Below are positions 26,711 to 34,780 of a stretch of DNA of 64,000 nucleotides, one piece after another (within the stretch, counting starts at the first letter, position 1; each line of letters starts with the position of its first letter). The notes beneath the pieces were generated by a model. That model saw only the letters and a program-made list of their open reading frames with translations, had not been told where the DNA came from and did no database searches. A program made the position numbers and the translations under genes. The stretch spans positions 1,488,001 to 1,552,000 of the forward strand of contig CBDANN010000008.1 of NCBI GenBank assembly GCA_965197635.1, in the 5' to 3' direction. The DNA is from Bin87 sp965197635. Its GTDB lineage: Bacteria; Chloroflexota; Dehalococcoidia; Lucifugimonadales; UBA3495.

Positions 26711-26834
26711 GCCCGTTATTCCTGCGCAAGCAGGAATCCAGTGACCGAATTCGTTAATTACGTTTCCAATTCGTTCATGCAATCCAACGGGTTCATTGAC
26801 CTTATGGACTCCGTCTTTCGCCGGCGTGACGGGG
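26711..26834. repeat. Palindromic intergenic repeat (REP/MITE-like)
   Basis: The left end holds a perfect hairpin, ATTCCTGC (26718-26725) with GCAGGAAT (26730-26737), followed by CCAGTG. The right end reads GACTCCGTCTTTCGCCGGCGTGACGGG. This is the arrangement of a widespread family of bacterial intergenic palindromes that end in CCCGT and ACGGG. It is flanked by a 15-base inverted pair, GCAGGGCAATCGCAT (26682-26696) and its complement (26847-26861). Confidence 0.55.
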
Positions 26835-26877
26835 TTGTAATTTCAAATGCGATTGCCCTGCTCCACATGCTCCCGAA

Positions 26878-26906
26878 TTGTGCGCCGCCGTGCTATGCGC
26901 TATAAT
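26878..26906 (+). promoter_or_regulatory. Promoter of tRNA-Ser(GCU)
   Basis: TTGTGC (26878-26883) and TATAAT (26901-26906) are 17 bases apart and lie 21 bases upstream of the tRNA 5' end, which fits a sigma-70 promoter with transcription beginning shortly before the tRNA. Confidence 0.65.
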
Positions 26907-26927
26907 TGGCCTCACCTAGCAGGGTCG

Positions 26928-27019
26928 GGAGGGATCGCATAGTGGTCTAGTGCGGGCGCCTGCTAAGCGCTTATCCTGGGAAACCGGGATCGTGGGTTCG
27001 AATCCCACTCCCTCCGCCA
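26928..27019 (+). tRNA. tRNA-Ser(GCU)
   Basis: This 92-base gene has a perfect 7-bp acceptor stem GGAGGGA/TCCCTCC, discriminator G and encoded CCA. The anticodon loop CTGCTAA gives anticodon GCT. The variable arm ATCCTGGGAAACCGGGAT is long, as in tRNA-Ser, and the T arm GTGGGTTCGAATCCCAC matches that of the tRNA-Ser(UGA) gene at 25412. Confidence 0.95.
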
Positions 27020-27060
27020 CTCAAACCCGGGAGCCCCTGCGAGAACGGGATTAAAGTCGA

Positions 27061-28368
27061 ATGCAGACCTATCACATCTGGACCATCGGTTGCCAGATGA
27101 ATACCGCCGACTCCGAGCGTTTGGGGTCGGCGTTAGAGCAACTGGGCCTAACGCCGGTCCGGCAACCCGCCGACGCCGACGTGGTGGTGCTCAATTCCTG
27201 CGTGGTTCGCCAGTCAGCAGAGGACAAGGTCGCGGGAACTCTGAACCTGACCCAGCCACTCCGTAAAAAGCGCCCAGACTCAGTGCTCGCCCTCACCGGC
27301 TGCATGGTCGGCCCACGGACCGAGGATCTGCAAAAGCGTTTCCCCCACGTTGACCTGTTCCTGCGTCCCCAGGAGTTTGGGCCGTTGTTGGAACTGGTGG
27401 GAGAACGGCTGGGACTGGACTGGGAGGGTTGTGTCGGCTCTTTGGCCCCACTGCGGCCCGACGTGGCGACCTACGTGCCCATCATCCACGGCTGCGACCT
27501 GATGTGTACCTTCTGCATCATTCCCTACCGCCGGGGCCGCCAGGTCAGCCGCTCGGTGGACGACATCGCTCACGAGGTTGAATTACTTGCCACCCGCGGC
27601 GTGCGCGAGGTGACCGTGCTGGGCCAGACCGTGGACGCCTACGGCCACGACCTGCCGGCTCGGCCAGGAGAACGGGGCCACGACCTGGCCGACCTGTTCA
27701 CCAGGCTCAACGACATCAACGGCCTCGACCGCATCCGCTTCTTGACCTCCCATCCCTCCTACATGAGCGGCCGCATCATCGAATCCGTCGCCGAGTTGCC
27801 CAAGGTTTGTGAACACATCAACCTGCCGGTGCAGTCGGGCGACGACGATGTGCTGCAGCGGATGCGTCGTCCCTACACCACCGCCAATTACCGTGACATC
27901 ATCAGCGAGATACGCGATACCATCCCTGATGTCACCGTGAGCACCGACATCATTGTCGGCTTCCCTGGTGAAACCGAGGAGCAGTACGAGAACACTCTGC
28001 GGCTGGTGGACGACCTCCGTTTCGATAAGGTACACGGCGCCGCCTACTCCACGCGCCCCGGCACAATCGCTGCCCGGACCATGGACGACGACGTGCCTCA
28101 AGATGAAAAGCAGCGCCGCCTGAAGGGACTGGAGACGCTGCAGGAGAGCATTCTCACCGACATCAACTCCGCCTATCTGGACGACACTGTTCAGGTGCTG
28201 GCGGAAAACCGCAAGCGGGGCAGTTGGACCGGGCGCACCCGCGGCAACAAGCTGGTCTATTTTGATGTCCCCGAAACGGCCGATTACGACGTCGACCTAG
28301 CGGGACACTTGGTGGAAGTTCGGATTACGCGCGCCGGGCCGTGGTCGTTGTCCGGTGCAATAGCGTAG
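27061..28368 (+). CDS. miaB: tRNA-2-methylthio-N6-dimethylallyladenosine synthase
   Basis: MiaB is a radical SAM methylthiotransferase that modifies A37 of tRNAs reading U-starting codons. The N-terminal UPF0004 domain has IGCQMNTADSE, NSCVVRQSAEDK and LTGCMVG with the three cluster cysteines. The radical SAM motif is HGCDLMCTFCIIPYRRG (CX3CX2C). A TRAM domain ends the protein (VLAENRKRGSWTGRTRGNKLV). It is 435 residues. One plausible substrate, tRNA-Ser(UGA) with an A-rich 3' anticodon flank, is encoded nearby at 25412. Confidence 0.95.
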   Translation: MQTYHIWTIGCQMNTADSERLGSALEQLGLTPVRQPADADVVVLNSCVVRQSAEDKVAGTLNLTQPLRKKRPDSVLALTGCMVGPRTEDLQKRFPHVDLFLRPQEFGPLLELVGERLGLDWEGCVGSLAPLRPDVATYVPIIHGCDLMCTFCIIPYRRGRQVSRSVDDIAHEVELLATRGVREVTVLGQTVDAYGHDLPARPGERGHDLADLFTRLNDINGLDRIRFLTSHPSYMSGRIIESVAELPKVCEHINLPVQSGDDDVLQRMRRPYTTANYRDIISEIRDTIPDVTVSTDIIVGFPGETEEQYENTLRLVDDLRFDKVHGAAYSTRPGTIAARTMDDDVPQDEKQRRLKGLETLQESILTDINSAYLDDTVQVLAENRKRGSWTGRTRGNKLVYFDVPETADYDVDLAGHLVEVRITRAGPWSLSGAIA

Positions 28369-28400
28369 TACCGCTTTTTTAGTTTAAGGAGGCGGCTTTT

Positions 28401-29609
28401 ATGGTCACGCAAACCAGGCAACCTACCATCCCCCTTACCGAAATCGAGCACGCCGCCTTCTGCAAACCGGAAGACGAACTGCCCGCCAAATCTCTCGCCG
28501 AGGAACTGGCGATCAACGTCCGCTGGCAAAAAATCCCCGGCGAGTACCTGGCCTGCTCGCCGGCTGAGCTGGACGAGCGTATCGGCGCGGCCCGCCGCGT
28601 GCTGGGCGACTCCGTAACCATCCTCGGCCACCACTACCAGCGCGAAGAGATCATCAAGTACGCCGACTTCCAGGGCGATTCCTTCCTGCTCAGTCAGGAA
28701 GCCGCCTCCCACCCGGAAGCCGACTACATCATCTTTTGCGGCGTCCACTTCATGGCCGAAACCGCCTGCATCCTGGCCGGCCGACACCAGCAGGTTATCC
28801 TGCCCAACATTACCGCCGGCTGCTCCATGGCAGACATGGCCCCTATCCAGGATGTTGAAGACGGCTGGGAGGACCTGCAGGATGTCCTCGGTGATCACGG
28901 CGGCATTTTGCCGGTGACCTACATGAACTCCGTCGCCGCCATCAAGGCCCTGTGCGGACGCAACGGCGGCGCGGTCTGCACGTCATCCAACGCAACCGCC
29001 GTGCTGGAATGGGCGTTTGGAGAGGCCGAACGGGTACTCTTCCTCCCCGACCAGCACCTGGGCCGCAATACCGCCCTGAAGCTGGGCATCCCGCTGGATG
29101 AAATGGTGGTCTGGAACCCCTTCAAGGCCATGGGCGGGAACACGCCGGAGCAGTTGCGCAACGCCAAGATGGTCCTGTGGCAGGGTCACTGTTCGGTGCA
29201 TACCCGCTTCACCACCAAGCAAATCGAGTCCGCCCGGCAGCGCCACCCTGACGTTACGGTGCTGGTGCATCCGGAGTGCCCGATGGAAACGGTTGAGGCC
29301 GCCGACCTGAACGGCTCCACCGAGTTCATCCGCAAGGCCATCAACGAGGCGCCGGCCGGCTCGGTCTGGGCTGTGGGCACCGAGATCAGCCTGGTCAACC
29401 GCTTGGCCATGCACAACCCCGATAAGACCGTCTTCTGCCTGGACCCGGTGAGCTGCCCCTGCTCCACGATGTACCGCATCCACCCGGCCTACCTGCTGTG
29501 GACGCTGGAAAGCCTGGTCGCCGGCGAAGTGGTCAACCGCATCACCGTCCCGGACCAGATGCAGCAGGAGTCAGTTGTGGCCTTGGAGCGGATGCTGGCG
29601 CTACGCTAG
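28401..29609 (+). CDS. nadA: Quinolinate synthase A
   Basis: NadA condenses iminoaspartate with dihydroxyacetone phosphate to quinolinate for NAD synthesis. Family blocks include VTILGHHYQREEIIKYADFQGDS, FCGVHFMAETACIL, ILPNITAGCSMADM, HPECPMETVEAAD and FCLDPVSCPCSTMYRIHP. The 4Fe-4S cysteines are among C in AGCSMAD, HPECP and the SCPCS segment. A strong TTTAAGGAGG sits before the ATG. It is 402 residues and is followed by a terminator hairpin. Confidence 0.95.
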   Translation: MVTQTRQPTIPLTEIEHAAFCKPEDELPAKSLAEELAINVRWQKIPGEYLACSPAELDERIGAARRVLGDSVTILGHHYQREEIIKYADFQGDSFLLSQEAASHPEADYIIFCGVHFMAETACILAGRHQQVILPNITAGCSMADMAPIQDVEDGWEDLQDVLGDHGGILPVTYMNSVAAIKALCGRNGGAVCTSSNATAVLEWAFGEAERVLFLPDQHLGRNTALKLGIPLDEMVVWNPFKAMGGNTPEQLRNAKMVLWQGHCSVHTRFTTKQIESARQRHPDVTVLVHPECPMETVEAADLNGSTEFIRKAINEAPAGSVWAVGTEISLVNRLAMHNPDKTVFCLDPVSCPCSTMYRIHPAYLLWTLESLVAGEVVNRITVPDQMQQESVVALERMLALR

Positions 29610-29634
29610 ACGACGGACAACGGAAGTCAAAAGG

Positions 29635-29664
29635 AAAACGCTCCGGCAACCGTCGGAGCGTTTT
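29635..29664. terminator. Bidirectional intrinsic terminator after nadA
   Basis: A perfect 11-bp stem AAAACGCTCCG (29635-29645) / CGGAGCGTTTT (29654-29664) with an 8-base loop lies between nadA and the convergent Uma2 array. The A and T tracts at both ends let it work in both directions. Confidence 0.85.
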
Positions 29665-29686
29665 GCGATTGAGACCGGATCCAAGC

Positions 29687-30376
29687 TTATCGTTCCGCCG
29701 TAGCGTGCAGGTCGAAAATCCGCCGCCGTACCTCAAACACTAACCCCGGCAGGACGTCCTCGCCGTTGATGGTATCCGGGTCTTCCAGCTCCTCCGGTTC
29801 CGCACCCGGGCGGTAGATATAGACCCGCCTCCGATACGGATCAATCAGCCAAGCCAGCAATGCCCCATTCGCAATGTAGCGTTCCATCTTGCGCCGTAGC
29901 GGTGGCAAACGGTCGCTGCCGGAGACAATCTCCGCTACAAAGGCCGGACATACCGTAATGGCTCGATTCATCCCCAGGGGGCGCAAGTCCTCTACTTGCT
30001 GGGGAGATAGCCAAGTTGCGTCGGGTTCCGCACGCGAGCCGTCAGGCAAACGGACGATCGTGCGCGGAGAAAAGGCCCGACCTCCATGTTCCTCAACCCA
30101 AACGAACAAAACGCCGGAGAGTTGTCCTTCCGCGTAACCGCTGTCCATGTTCACCATGGGGTTTATCACCAATTCCCCTTCGCCGGTCAGTTCCAGGTAA
30201 AAACCGCGCCCCTCGTTGGTTTTGGTCAACCCGACGAACCACTGGTCGATTTCGTCGTCAGTTAGCTTGCCGGCCACGGACTCCAGGATGGGCCGGATGT
30301 TAACGCGCAACATGGCAGAGGGGACAAACTCGTCGGTATCAGCAGCGACAGTGTCTTTAATATCAGCAGTTGCCAT
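29687..30376 (-). CDS. Uma2 family endonuclease-like protein (array copy 5)
   Basis: This is a Uma2/DUF820 protein with a PD-(D/E)XK-like core. The active site is suggested by the Asp of EPDATWLSPQQ, the Glu of FVAEIVSGSDR and the Lys of RRKMERYIANGALLAWLIDP. Start at ATG 30376 is supported by AGGAGG 7 bases upstream; the frame is open to a TTG at 30394. It is the most divergent member and the last gene of a five-gene tandem array reading leftward. Uma2 proteins are often numerous in Cyanobacteria and Chloroflexota; their cellular role is not settled. Confidence 0.85.
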   Translation of the reverse strand: MATADIKDTVAADTDEFVPSAMLRVNIRPILESVAGKLTDDEIDQWFVGLTKTNEGRGFYLELTGEGELVINPMVNMDSGYAEGQLSGVLFVWVEEHGGRAFSPRTIVRLPDGSRAEPDATWLSPQQVEDLRPLGMNRAITVCPAFVAEIVSGSDRLPPLRRKMERYIANGALLAWLIDPYRRRVYIYRPGAEPEELEDPDTINGEDVLPGLVFEVRRRIFDLHATAER

Positions 30377-30403
30377 ATCGCCTGTCCTCCTCAAATCGGT
30401 GGG

Positions 30404-31078
30404 TTATTGCAGGTCAAATATGCGGTTGCAGACGTTGAAGACAAACCCCGGCAGTTCCGGCTCTCCGCTCACCGTCTCTGGGTCGTCCAGCACCTCCGGT
30501 GCGACGTTGGGCCGATAGATGTGGACTTGCCGCAGGAAGGGGTCAATCAGCCAACCTAGAGCTACACCGTAGGCCAGCCATTCCTCCATTTTGGCCTGCT
30601 GTGATTCCAGCGAGTTGGAAATGGAACGAATTTCGGCCACGAAGCGGGGGGCGAAAGGAACCCCATGTGCTCGTTCGCCTGCTGGCGGCAACGGCGCTAA
30701 CTGCTCCGGGGCGATCCAGCCAGCATCAGGAGCGCGGCGTCCCGGCCAGGGCATACGGACCAGCGAATTTCCGATTACTACTAACCCGCCCGGGCCGGCG
30801 CCGAGCCAAATTTGGAGGTCGAATTGCAGGTTGAATTGACGTTGCGTTCCGTCCATTGACTCAGATGCCATCGCCCACAGTCTCCCGCGTTGGTCAATCT
30901 CAAACTGGCAGCCTGAATCCTCGTTGTCGGCGCTGAACCGCAGGAGCCAGTCATCCAGCGCGTCATCGTCGGGCAGCAGGGCCAGTACGGAACGGATGTC
31001 CAGCGAGAACCCCGCCGGCATAGCGTCGGCGTCGGACGGGACGACCGGTTGGGGGGTGAAAGCGGTTTGCGTGGTCAT
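30404..31078 (-). CDS. Uma2 family endonuclease-like protein (array copy 4)
   Basis: This 224-residue Uma2 protein has APDAGWIAPEQLAPLPPAGER, FVAEIRSISNSLESQQAKMEEW and ALGWLIDPFLRQVHIYRPN, giving the presumed Asp-Glu-Lys nuclease triad. It is nearly identical to the neighbour at 31096, with differences concentrated in the middle. The gap to the next gene upstream is 17 bases. Confidence 0.85.
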   Translation of the reverse strand: MTTQTAFTPQPVVPSDADAMPAGFSLDIRSVLALLPDDDALDDWLLRFSADNEDSGCQFEIDQRGRLWAMASESMDGTQRQFNLQFDLQIWLGAGPGGLVVIGNSLVRMPWPGRRAPDAGWIAPEQLAPLPPAGERAHGVPFAPRFVAEIRSISNSLESQQAKMEEWLAYGVALGWLIDPFLRQVHIYRPNVAPEVLDDPETVSGEPELPGFVFNVCNRIFDLQ

Positions 31079-31095
31079 AACGTGTTTATCACCGG

Positions 31096-31770
31096 CTAGG
31101 TCAGGTCAAAAATCCGGCTGCGGACGTTGAACACGAAGCCGGGCAGTTCCGGGTCCCCGGCCACCGTCTCCGGGTCGTCTAGCACTTCCGGTGCGACGTT
31201 GGGCCGGTAGATGTGAACCTGGCGCAGGAAGGGGTCAATCAGCCAACCCAGAGCCACACCGTAGGCCAGCCATTCCTCCATTTTGGCCTGCTGTGATTCC
31301 AGCGAGTTGGAAACGGAGCGAATTTCGGCCACGAAGCGGGGGGCGAAAGGAACCCCATGTGCTCGTTCGCCTGCTGCCGGCAACGGTGCTAACTGCTCCG
31401 GGGCGATCCAGCCAGCATCAGGAGCGCGGCGTCCTGGCCAGGGCACTCGCACCAGCCCGTTGCCTGGCATTACCAATCCTCCTGGCCCGTCGTCAGACCA
31501 AACTCGGAGGTCCAGGTACAGATTGCCCGCCCGTTGTATTCCGTCCATACTTTCCGATGCCATTGCCCACAATCTCCCGTGCTGGTCAATCTCAAACTGG
31601 TAGCCTGAATCCTCGTTGTCAGCGCTGAACCGCAGGAGCCAGTCATCCAGCGCGTCATCGTCGGGCAGCAGGGCCAGTATGGAATTGATGTCCAGCGAGA
31701 ACCCCGCCGGCATAGCATCGGCGTCGGACGGGACGACTGGTTGGGGGGTGAAAGCGGTTTGCGTGGTCAT
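31096..31770 (-). CDS. Uma2 family endonuclease-like protein (array copy 3)
   Basis: This 224-residue Uma2 protein is closely similar to the copy at 30404 at both ends, including the N-terminal FSLDINSILALLPDDDALDD and the C-terminal FVFNVRSRIFDLT. The putative catalytic residues (PDAGW, VAEIRS, QAKMEEW) are intact. The 17-base spacer to the next gene upstream resembles the others, suggesting duplication of gene plus spacer as a unit. Confidence 0.85.
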   Translation of the reverse strand: MTTQTAFTPQPVVPSDADAMPAGFSLDINSILALLPDDDALDDWLLRFSADNEDSGYQFEIDQHGRLWAMASESMDGIQRAGNLYLDLRVWSDDGPGGLVMPGNGLVRVPWPGRRAPDAGWIAPEQLAPLPAAGERAHGVPFAPRFVAEIRSVSNSLESQQAKMEEWLAYGVALGWLIDPFLRQVHIYRPNVAPEVLDDPETVAGDPELPGFVFNVRSRIFDLT

Positions 31771-31787
31771 AACGTGTTTATCACCGG

Positions 31788-32462
31788 CTAGGTGAGGTCA
31801 AAAATCCGGTTGCGGACGTTGAACACGAAGCCGGGCAGTTCCGGGTCCCCGGCCACCGTCTCCGGGTCATTCAGTATTTCCGGCGCGGTATTGGGGCGGT
31901 AGATGTGAACCTGGCGCAGGAACGGGTCAATCAGCCAGCCCAGAGTTACACCGTAGGCCAGCCATTCCTCCATCTTGGCCTGTTGCTCCTCTACCGAATT
32001 GGAAACGGAGCGAATTTCGGCCACAAAGCGGGGGGCGAAAGCGATGCTGCGGAAACGCTGGCCGGCCGGGGGCAAATCGGCAACTTGCTCCGGGGCAATC
32101 CAGCCGGCATCTGTCGCGCGGCGACCAGGCCGGAACATCCGCACTAGTTCATTGCCAATCACTACCTTTCCGCCGGGGCCGGTGTTAGTCCAGCTCACCA
32201 AATCGTATTGCAGGTTAAGCTGTCGCTCTGCCCCGTCCCGGCCTTCGGATGCCATAGCCAGTAACCTCCCGTGCTGGTCAATCTCAAACTGGCAGCCTGA
32301 ATCCTCGTTGTCGGCGCTGAGCCGGAGGAGCCAGTCATCCAGCGCGTCATCGTCGGGCAGCAGGGCCAGTATGGAATTGATGTCCAGCGAGAACCCCGCC
32401 GGCATAGCGTCGGCGTCGGACGGGAGGGCCTGTTGGGGGGTGAAAGCGGTTTGCCTGGTCAT
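31788..32462 (-). CDS. Uma2 family endonuclease-like protein (array copy 2)
   Basis: This 224-residue Uma2 protein has ATDAGWIAPEQVADLPPAGQR where the other copies read APDAGW, so the Pro before the putative catalytic Asp is replaced by Thr while the Asp is kept. FVAEIRSVSNSVEEQQAKMEEW keeps the Glu and Lys. The N-terminal and C-terminal blocks match copies 3 and 4. It is co-directional with 17-base spacers on both sides. Confidence 0.85.
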   Translation of the reverse strand: MTRQTAFTPQQALPSDADAMPAGFSLDINSILALLPDDDALDDWLLRLSADNEDSGCQFEIDQHGRLLAMASEGRDGAERQLNLQYDLVSWTNTGPGGKVVIGNELVRMFRPGRRATDAGWIAPEQVADLPPAGQRFRSIAFAPRFVAEIRSVSNSVEEQQAKMEEWLAYGVTLGWLIDPFLRQVHIYRPNTAPEILNDPETVAGDPELPGFVFNVRNRIFDLT

Positions 32463-32479
32463 AACGTATTTATTGCTGA

Positions 32480-33157
32480 CTAAGTGAGGTCAAAAATCCG
32501 GCTTCGGACGTTGAACACGAAGCCGGGCAGTTCCGAGTCCCCGGCCACCGTCTCCGGGTCATCCAGTATTTCCGGCGCGGCGTTGGGGCGGTAGATATGA
32601 ACCTGGCGCAGGAACGGGTCAATCAGCCAGCCCAGAGTTACACCGTAGGCCAGCCATTCCTCCATTTTGGCCTGCTGTGATTCCAGCGAGTTGGAAAGAG
32701 AAACAATTTCGGCGACAAAGTGCGGAGCGACCGACAAGCCATGCGGGTCTTGCTCAACTGGGAGCAACTGCGCCAGTTGCTCCGGGGAGCGCCATCCGGC
32801 ATCAGCGGCACGACGACCGGGCCAAGATACCAGCACCAATTCATTGCCGATTACCACCTCTCCCCCGGGGCCGGTGTTGCTCCAACTCTGCAAGTCATAT
32901 TGCAAGTTGAACTGCCGTTGTGCTCCGCTCCTGCCTTCCGACGCCATCGCCCACAATCTCCCCTGCTGGTCAATCTCGAACTGGTAGCCCAAATCCTCGT
33001 TGTCGGCGCTGAGCCGGAGGAGCCAGTCATCCAGCGCGTCATCGTCGGGCAGCAGGGCCAGTATCGAGTTGATGTCCAGCGAAAATTCCGTCGGCGTCTC
33101 GCCGTGGGTTATGGCGGCAGCGTCAGACTGGGGTACGGCAACGGTTTGCGAGGTCAT
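32480..33157 (-). CDS. Uma2 family endonuclease-like protein (array copy 1)
   Basis: This 225-residue Uma2 protein is the first of the array in transcription order. AADAGWRSPEQLAQLLPVEQ, FVAEIVSLSNSLESQQAKMEEW and LGWLIDPFLRQVHIYRPNAAP carry the presumed active-site residues. A strong GGGAGGTGGC Shine-Dalgarno lies just before the ATG, and the gene starts 12 bases after hemQ, so the array is probably transcribed with hemQ. Confidence 0.85.
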   Translation of the reverse strand: MTSQTVAVPQSDAAAITHGETPTEFSLDINSILALLPDDDALDDWLLRLSADNEDLGYQFEIDQQGRLWAMASEGRSGAQRQFNLQYDLQSWSNTGPGGEVVIGNELVLVSWPGRRAADAGWRSPEQLAQLLPVEQDPHGLSVAPHFVAEIVSLSNSLESQQAKMEEWLAYGVTLGWLIDPFLRQVHIYRPNAAPEILDDPETVAGDSELPGFVFNVRSRIFDLT

Positions 33158-33169
33158 CGTGCCACCTCC

Positions 33170-33883
33170 CTACGCCGCGTCGTCCAGGCAGTCGCGCAGG
33201 GGGCGGTTGAGGCACGAGAAGATGGGCGTGTCCTTGAGCGTGTAGGGGCGGGCCTTGGATTCGCGCAGCTCCATCACCAGATCCAGAAAGGCGCCGGGCT
33301 CGTCCGTCTCAAAGCCCAGCACGAACTCCGGGTCATCCAGGCCGAAGGAGTAGGCGGTGGAGATTTTCACCTGCGGATACTTGTGGCCGATGACGAAGTG
33401 CTCGTTCATCATCTCTTGCCGCACTTCTTTGGATAGCTGATACCAGTCGTGGGTCTTCCAGAAGGGATACATGAACAGGTAACGCCGCCCCATCATCCGT
33501 ATGGAGGACGGGCGCATGGACGCCGCATCACCCGTGCCGTCCTGCCCCTCGTGCCGGTGATCGTCGATGTAGGGCGAGCGGCGGGTCATCGCCAGGTAGG
33601 AATGGGGCGTTTCCAGGTAGCCGCCCAGTCGGGTCTGGTTGAGCCGGGCCGCCATTTCGTTGATGGGTTCCAGCTCCGGGCACACGCCCCACAGCATGAA
33701 GTCGGCGTCCCCTCGCGCACCCACCAGCGTGTAGGTGTTCAGCGCCACCCGGTCGGCGTGCTCGGCAGCCACCGCGGCGAACTCATCCTTGCTGGCCTCC
33801 CGCTCGGCGGTTGGCAGGCGACGCCACTCCGGCTGCACCTTGTAGAACGTGTATTTGACGAAATCGCGGCGGGGGTCGGCCAT
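33170..33883 (-). CDS. hemQ: Coproheme decarboxylase, chlorite dismutase family
   Basis: HemQ makes heme b from coproheme in the coproporphyrin-dependent pathway. The 237-residue protein has the family core MGRRYLFMYPFWKTHDWYQL and the heme-proximal region GHKYPQVKISTAYSFGLDDPEFVLGFET, with the conserved proximal His. The distal Arg of true chlorite dismutases is not evident. AAGGAGGG precedes the ATG. The association with downstream Uma2 genes seems to be transcriptional only. Confidence 0.9.
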   Translation of the reverse strand: MADPRRDFVKYTFYKVQPEWRRLPTAEREASKDEFAAVAAEHADRVALNTYTLVGARGDADFMLWGVCPELEPINEMAARLNQTRLGGYLETPHSYLAMTRRSPYIDDHRHEGQDGTGDAASMRPSSIRMMGRRYLFMYPFWKTHDWYQLSKEVRQEMMNEHFVIGHKYPQVKISTAYSFGLDDPEFVLGFETDEPGAFLDLVMELRESKARPYTLKDTPIFSCLNRPLRDCLDDAA

Positions 33884-33953
33884 CTCGGGCCCTCCTTTCC
33901 ATACGCATCTGGACTACGGCATCCGGCGGGTTGGGCCTCATTGTAGCATTGGC

Positions 33954-34364
33954 TCACCCCCGCTCCAGTTCATCCGGGGGAATGTGGTTGGTGAGCAATT
34001 CTCGGATGCGGTCCAGGAATGCGGCAGCGCGTTGGTGGGCGTCGCGAGCATCCGCCTCTTTGAACACCTTCTCTACATCGTAATCAGCAGCGTTCCGCAA
34101 TCTCTCGAGCCGGTTGAGCTCTCTCCCCCGTTCTCGTTCGACGCGGCCCGTTATGGCGATATGCTCGCCAAACCTGCTGATCACGCCGCTATGATTATAC
34201 GGCTCAATTTCATCGAGCAGCAGTGCGGCTTTAGCGGCGTGAAAGGCAGCATAATATGCGCGTGATATCGAATCCGCATAGTAGCCCGCGCTCTCGTAGG
34301 TGGCGGCTGCCCCTAAACTTTCGCCCGCTCGCCGCCATTCCGCCATCACCAGGTCTTGATTCAT
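33954..34364 (-). CDS. HEPN domain protein (toxin of HEPN/MNT pair)
   Basis: This 136-residue helical HEPN protein has AEWRRAGESLGAAATYESAGYYADSISRAYYAAFHAAKAAL, the usual first half, followed by ERLRNAADYD, which stands where many members carry the Rx4-6H RNase motif; here the YD ending is the variant common in this subgroup. It overlaps its upstream partner by four bases (ATGA), so the two are translated together. HEPN proteins of such pairs act as RNases or bind tRNA and are held by the MNT partner. Confidence 0.8.
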   Translation of the reverse strand: MNQDLVMAEWRRAGESLGAAATYESAGYYADSISRAYYAAFHAAKAALLLDEIEPYNHSGVISRFGEHIAITGRVERERGRELNRLERLRNAADYDVEKVFKEADARDAHQRAAAFLDRIRELLTNHIPPDELERG

Positions 34365-34771
34365 AAGACGCTGATGCCTTCACGGCCCACCCTCCGGTAC
34401 ACCGGGGAATCGTTTCGCTTGCGTTGCGCCCACTCTTCCCCGGTATAAACCACAACCGCGGGAGCAACGAAAAAGCCGTCAATATCGACATCATAGCCCA
34501 AGTCGCCGATGGCTTCCTGCGTTTTACGGTCGCCCTTGCTGATAATCACCAGAACGTTGTATTCGAGCTCCGCGTCCGCGATGCCCCGTGCCCGTGACCC
34601 ATAGACCACGATGTCCTCAATTTGCCCCGGAAAGCGCTCCAGCAGCTGCCGGCGATATTCGTCCAGCCAGGCCAACTCTTCGGCGGTGAGGGTCAGCGGC
34701 GGCCAGGGCGGCGGCTCCCGGGAAACAATCTGGACCGGAACCCCGGACGCTGTTTTAGCGATAGTATTCAT
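34361..34771 (-). CDS. MNT nucleotidyltransferase-fold protein (antitoxin), catalytic Asp lost
   Basis: This 136-residue nucleotidyltransferase-fold protein has VYGSRARGIADAELEYNVLV near residues 57-76. The GSRARG turn is intact, but the usual second element SDxDVLV reads LEYNVLV, so both metal-binding Asp are replaced (Glu and Asn). Catalytic AMP transfer to HEPN is therefore doubtful, and a purely binding antitoxin is possible. It begins 9 bases after the end of the methylase reading frame, suggesting one operon of methylase, MNT and HEPN. Confidence 0.78.
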   Translation of the reverse strand: MNTIAKTASGVPVQIVSREPPPWPPLTLTAEELAWLDEYRRQLLERFPGQIEDIVVYGSRARGIADAELEYNVLVIISKGDRKTQEAIGDLGYDVDIDGFFVAPAVVVYTGEEWAQRKRNDSPVYRRVGREGISVL

Positions 34772-34780
34772 AACGGCATT

